The notes under the pieces are model-generated. The model did no database searches. It was not told the DNA's origin and saw only the letters and a list, made by a program, of their open reading frames with translations. From NCBI GenBank assembly GCA_003427395.1, contig BFEA01000381.1, positions 1,465,332-1,496,345 on the forward strand: DNA of 31,014 bases. The letters are read 5' to 3'. The position numbers were made by a program, and so were the translations under genes. Of the stretch, positions 30,671-31,014 are shown one piece after another. Position 1 is the stretch's first letter. Every line of letters starts with the position of its first letter. Source of the stretch: Chara braunii (taxonomy: Eukaryota > Streptophyta > Charophyceae > Charales > Characeae).

Positions 30671-31014
30671 ATGATTATCGGAACGGTGGACTAATTTCGC
30701 CTTGATCAACCGCCACTACCTCTGAACCCAGATTGAACGATTTTCCCGGATTCTGATAATTCTCACTGCCGCCGATGGTCAGGATTCCCTGGGTCGCTTT
30801 CCTTGGTTTGGCGGAGAGGCTACGTCCTACGGTGTCTGGTGTGACTCAGGCGCGGTATNGTCCCGGTGGTAGTTGTTTCAATACGGTGACTAATTTTCAG
30901 GACCAGGACTNCTACGACGGTTTTCCCAGGTTTGGAACCTTGGCGGCAGTTTATTTTTCAGGCTCGGTAATGGCATGGATTTCCTGGTTCGGCAGCGGTA
31001 TGGTGCACGCCACT
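30671..31014. other. Unrecognised right edge with degenerate short repeats
   Basis: Loose repeats of ttccctggt...ggcgg type occur (around 30785-30815, 30921-30950 and 30978-31000), with Ns at 30859 and 30911. No gene is seen. Confidence 0.3.

Overview
The window looks like nuclear DNA of a streptophyte (green-lineage) organism with a large, repeat-laden genome; a charophyte alga such as a Characeae species fits, but the genus cannot be fixed from sequence alone. Three observations support this. The two intact genes encode a plant-type cytosolic glutamine synthetase (GSII) and a plant-type class I fructose-bisphosphate aldolase with the KDYKY C-terminus. A fragment of plant-type mitochondrial large-subunit rRNA is inserted in the DNA. 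The rest is LINE, DIRS-like and DNA-transposon wreckage, simple repeats, one N gap (18815-18939) and scattered single Ns.

Layout. 1-4925: two LINE remnants head to tail on the + strand. The first is an ORF2 C-terminal part ending in a poly(A) at 1892-1909. The second has a zinc-knuckle ORF1 and a truncated ORF2 endonuclease. 4926-11900: about 7 kb without a recognisable gene, holding a foldback, a 0.32-kb direct repeat whose copies lie 5.15 kb apart, small tandem duplications, A-tracts and a minus-strand LINE 3' tail. 11760-13460: glutamine synthetase with a G-box, TATA box and ATG-free leader; its last codons are replaced just before a mitochondrial rRNA fragment. 13660-14475: compound microsatellites and a perfect 63-bp duplication. 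15292-16365 (minus): aldolase, convergent with glutamine synthetase.

16729-20878 is the best resolved structure. It is a minus-strand LINE insertion 364 bp upstream of the aldolase ATG, bounded by a perfect 10-bp target-site duplication. Its 5' part is inverted (a twin-priming signature) and its body is split by a nested ~1.58-kb insertion with its own short duplication. 21590-24540 is a decayed tyrosine-recombinase (DIRS/PAT/Kangaroo-like) retrotransposon with gag-like and reverse-transcriptase frames on the minus strand and the recombinase frame on the plus strand. 25930-28725 is a satellite of near-palindromic ~20-bp monomers built around GTCGAC/GATC, organised into ~0.43-0.58-kb higher-order units, one of which carries a 301-bp foldback MITE. 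28726-31014 holds only weak open frames and degenerate AT-rich repeats.

The two intact genes act in ammonium assimilation and in cytosolic glycolysis/sucrose metabolism. Nothing in the sequence shows they are co-regulated; both are intronless and GC-rich, unlike their surroundings.
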